From Paenibacillus polymyxa (GTDB lineage: Bacteria; Bacillota; Bacilli; Paenibacillales; Paenibacillaceae), in the NCBI RefSeq assembly GCF_018614975.1, contig NZ_JAGGNR010000022.1, positions 1-64,000 on the forward strand: a stretch of DNA of 64,000 nt. The letters run 5' to 3'. Below, piece by piece: positions 61,790-64,000 of this stretch. The number at the start of each line of letters is the position of its first letter. Position 1 is the first letter of the stretch. The notes under the pieces are model-generated. The model was not told the origin of the DNA and ran no database searches. It saw only the letters and a program-made list of their open reading frames with translations. Both the position numbers and the translations under genes were made by a program.

Positions 61790-63184
61790 TTACTTGCTTA
61801 CTTGCTCTGGACTCACCGCATCTGCCTCACGACGTACACTCATGATGATCAGTGATGCAGCTAATACCGTAAGGATGATTCCAAGCATCTGAAATCCTGT
61901 CACATTAAATGTACCTCCCATAACAATCCCAATCAATAACGACGATAAGATGGTCCCCAGGTAGCGTGATGTATTAAAAATACCCGATGCGACACCAATC
62001 ATTTCTTTGGGTGTGCTTTTGAACAGAGCTGCTTGCATGCCGACCGCGTTTAGGCCGTTACTTATGCCAAATAAAGCTAAGGCAACAATGACAATGAAGA
62101 TTGGAGAAGTTTCATTCATAACAACGATCAATATAGAGCCGAATGTCATTAAAGAAGCGGATACGATCAGAGCTGGCCGTGTTCCTGATCTGTCAATCCA
62201 GCGCCCTGCGATCGGAGCAATAATGACTGAGCATAACCCCAAAGCTAGCATGCTCATTCCTGTATGAACTTCGTTGAGATGACGTACCTGTTTTAAATAC
62301 GTAGGAACTCCAAAAAAAAGTGCGTAAAACAGGATGTTCACCAGCATGTATTGCACATTCACCCAAGTCATCTCGGGATATGTGGCAAACGTTCGCAGAG
62401 GGATGAAAGGCATGGCTGCTTTTAATTCATGTCGGATGAACATGACGAGTGCGATTAACCCGATCCCTCCTGTCACCAGATACCATGTTGAAATATTTCC
62501 TGTGGAATTTACTGAAAGTAAACCGATGAGCAGAGTTACCAAGGCTACCGTAAACATCAGGATGCCTGGTGCGTCAATTAACGCAAGCCATTTCCGAATG
62601 GACATGTGACCAGAGATAGACGGAGATTGCTCGTCCTTCGGGATTGTTTTCCAGGCGAACCAAAAGCTTGCCATGACAAACGGAATATTAACAAAGAATA
62701 TGCTGTGCCAGTCCCACCAATGAATCAATACTCCACCAATAAAGGGCCCCATCGCAGCTGCACCAGAGAGGAATATTGCCAAAGTGGACAATGCGGAGGC
62801 TTGTTTTTCAGTCACGTTCATTCTGACAATTGCCATTCCGACGGCCACCATCATGCTTGTGCCAATCGATTGAACGATCCGGAATACGATGAGCCACGAA
62901 AAACTGGGAGACCATGGCGCTAGCATGGACGATACAAAAACAATAACAAGACCCATGAGGAATATCTTCCTGCGGCCAAACAAATCACTACACTTGCCCA
63001 TGACCGGTTGAGCGACAGCACTGGCAATGTAAAATGATAAAATAATCCACGAAACGGCTGTAAAATTAAGTTGATACACTTGTTGTAGTCTGGAGATTGC
63101 CACAGAAATCATGGAGGAATTCAGCGGATTCAACATAATTCCGAGTCCAACAGCTAACATCAACCCTTTTTTTTGAACGTTCAT
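61790..63184 (-). CDS. MFS multidrug exporter, DHA2 (EmrB/QacA) type
   Basis: A 464-residue transporter with about fourteen predicted helices. Motif A is present as GKCSDLFGRRKIFLMG, and motif C-like GAAAMGPFIGGVLIHWWDWH then SIFFVNIP marks drug:H+ antiporters of the DHA2 branch. It starts at ATG behind GAGAGAGGTG. A divergent LysR gene 108 bases away is the probable regulator. The substrate is unknown. Confidence 0.9.
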   Translation of the reverse strand: MNVQKKGLMLAVGLGIMLNPLNSSMISVAISRLQQVYQLNFTAVSWIILSFYIASAVAQPVMGKCSDLFGRRKIFLMGLVIVFVSSMLAPWSPSFSWLIVFRIVQSIGTSMMVAVGMAIVRMNVTEKQASALSTLAIFLSGAAAMGPFIGGVLIHWWDWHSIFFVNIPFVMASFWFAWKTIPKDEQSPSISGHMSIRKWLALIDAPGILMFTVALVTLLIGLLSVNSTGNISTWYLVTGGIGLIALVMFIRHELKAAMPFIPLRTFATYPEMTWVNVQYMLVNILFYALFFGVPTYLKQVRHLNEVHTGMSMLALGLCSVIIAPIAGRWIDRSGTRPALIVSASLMTFGSILIVVMNETSPIFIVIVALALFGISNGLNAVGMQAALFKSTPKEMIGVASGIFNTSRYLGTILSSLLIGIVMGGTFNVTGFQMLGIILTVLAASLIIMSVRREADAVSPEQVSK

Positions 63185-63292
63185 TGGTGCACCTCTCTCT
63201 CTTCTGCTGTCATCTTACTTGAAACCATTCATTTATTCCAACGCATTGTATGTTATGATTTGATGAACTAGAAGGAATGAAGGATGGTGCAA

Positions 63293-64000
63293 ATGGAACT
63301 TCTTCAACTAAAATATTTCCTGACGGTGGCCCGATGCGAACATGTTACGGAAGCTGCGGGAAAGCTGCATGTCACGCAATCCTCCCTGAGCAAAACGATA
63401 CAACGATTAGAGGACGACCTGGGAGTCCCTTTATTTGATCGAATCGGGAGAAAGCTGCGACTTAACGATTTTGGAAGAACATTTCTTCAGCGAACTGAAA
63501 AGGCTTTATTCGAATTGGAACAAGGAAAACGGGAACTCGCTGACTTCTCCAACCCGGATCAGGGTACCCTGCAATTGGCGGTGACTACGGCAAGTACTTT
63601 GCCAGGTATACTACGAGAATTCCGGAAAAACAAACCGGACATTCAGTTCCATGTGCAAATGGTTTCGTTAGAAAACATGTCCAGACTTCTATTTCGGGGC
63701 GAGGTGGACTTTTGTCTCTCCTCCCCTCCGATTGAAGGTGACGATATCGAATGTCAGATACTATATGACGATCCGATCGTAGTCGCTGTTCCTATGGGGC
63801 ATCGATATGCAGACCGAAGCAGCATTCAATTAACTGAGCTTAAGGACGAGTGGTTTGTTGGGGTTAAGCGAGGTTATGGGGTTCGTGATTTGGTAGATTC
63901 CACATGTCAATCTGTTGGTTTTGTACCGAAGTATGTATATGAAGGTGATGAGCCTGCAAGATTAACAGCCCTTGTTGAAGCGGAGATTGGTCTCGCGTTT
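63293..64000 (+). CDS. LysR-family regulator (partial, runs off the window)
   Basis: The first 236 codons are open to the window end. The winged helix (MELLQLKYFLTVARCEHVTE, QSSLSKTIQRLEDDLGVPLF) and a large part of the effector domain are present. Start ATG 63293 has AAGGA upstream. It is divergent from the MFS exporter. The N-terminus resembles the LysR regulator at 32563, so they are members of the same subgroup. Confidence 0.9.
   Translation, partial: MELLQLKYFLTVARCEHVTEAAGKLHVTQSSLSKTIQRLEDDLGVPLFDRIGRKLRLNDFGRTFLQRTEKALFELEQGKRELADFSNPDQGTLQLAVTTASTLPGILREFRKNKPDIQFHVQMVSLENMSRLLFRGEVDFCLSSPPIEGDDIECQILYDDPIVVAVPMGHRYADRSSIQLTELKDEWFVGVKRGYGVRDLVDSTCQSVGFVPKYVYEGDEPARLTALVEAEIGLAF

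Noticed and set aside
1..64000. Insertion sequences, prophage, integrase, tRNA or attachment sites
   Set aside because: No transposase, recombinase, tRNA cloverleaf or flanking duplication could be recognised.

Overview
The window looks like a chromosomal segment of a Paenibacillus-type Firmicute. The evidence is strong AGGAGG-like ribosome binding sites, two-component pairs of the YesM/YesN type beside Lpl-type sugar ABC transporters, a spore-germination permease relic, LicT/RAT and PyrR attenuators, and Rex-, Fur-, LexA- and CcpA-like sites of Firmicute form. I see no rRNA, tRNA, CRISPR array, transposase or prophage.

Layout. 1-6.5 kb: a decayed sensor kinase, a Fur-boxed AraC regulator with a cupin protein, a TetR regulator with its esterase-like hydrolase, and a Fur-boxed iron-siderophore binding lipoprotein. 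5.6-8.2 kb: pdxS, without pdxT, divergent from a PdxR/MocR regulator. 8.2-10.9 kb: a DinG-like helicase and a DinB-superfamily protein. 11-19.9 kb: carbohydrate module 1 (ABC permeases, binding protein and a secreted beta-propeller enzyme, divergent from a YesM/YesN pair). 19.9-24.7 kb: gene relics, a parallel beta-helix protein, a DUF418 membrane protein and a second-type methionine aminopeptidase. 24.8-33.5 kb: a WYL regulator, a broken GerAB permease, codBA under a PyrR-type attenuator, a ketopantoate-reductase-like gene plus acetoacetate decarboxylase, and a divergent LysR regulator. 33.5-44.1 kb: sugar genes (a GH4 enzyme with an AraC regulator; a licT-bglP-bglH operon with two RAT/terminator switches and a CRE-like site; a GH51 arabinofuranosidase with a divergent ArsR-type regulator). 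44.1-55.4 kb: an intergenic inverted repeat, an Sm-fold-like SR-rich protein, a Nudix hydrolase, a LysR/MetX-like divergent pair, carbohydrate module 2 (binding protein, two permeases, convergent YesN/YesM pair) and a small unknown gene behind a LexA-box promoter. 55.5-61.7 kb: cydABDC for cytochrome bd, with a Rex site. 61.7-64 kb: an MFS exporter divergent from a LysR regulator that runs off the window.

The main theme is plant-polysaccharide and oligosaccharide use, each unit carrying a local regulator. A second theme is decay: at least five genes are broken or truncated. A third is a recurring terminator hairpin, found four times after minus-strand genes. I found no defence island or clearly new multi-gene system. 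The best candidates for undescribed biology are the LexA-box small gene (55095-55370), the Sm-like/SR-rich/Gly-rich protein (44544-45116) and the apparent AUU start of the permease at 15596-16558.
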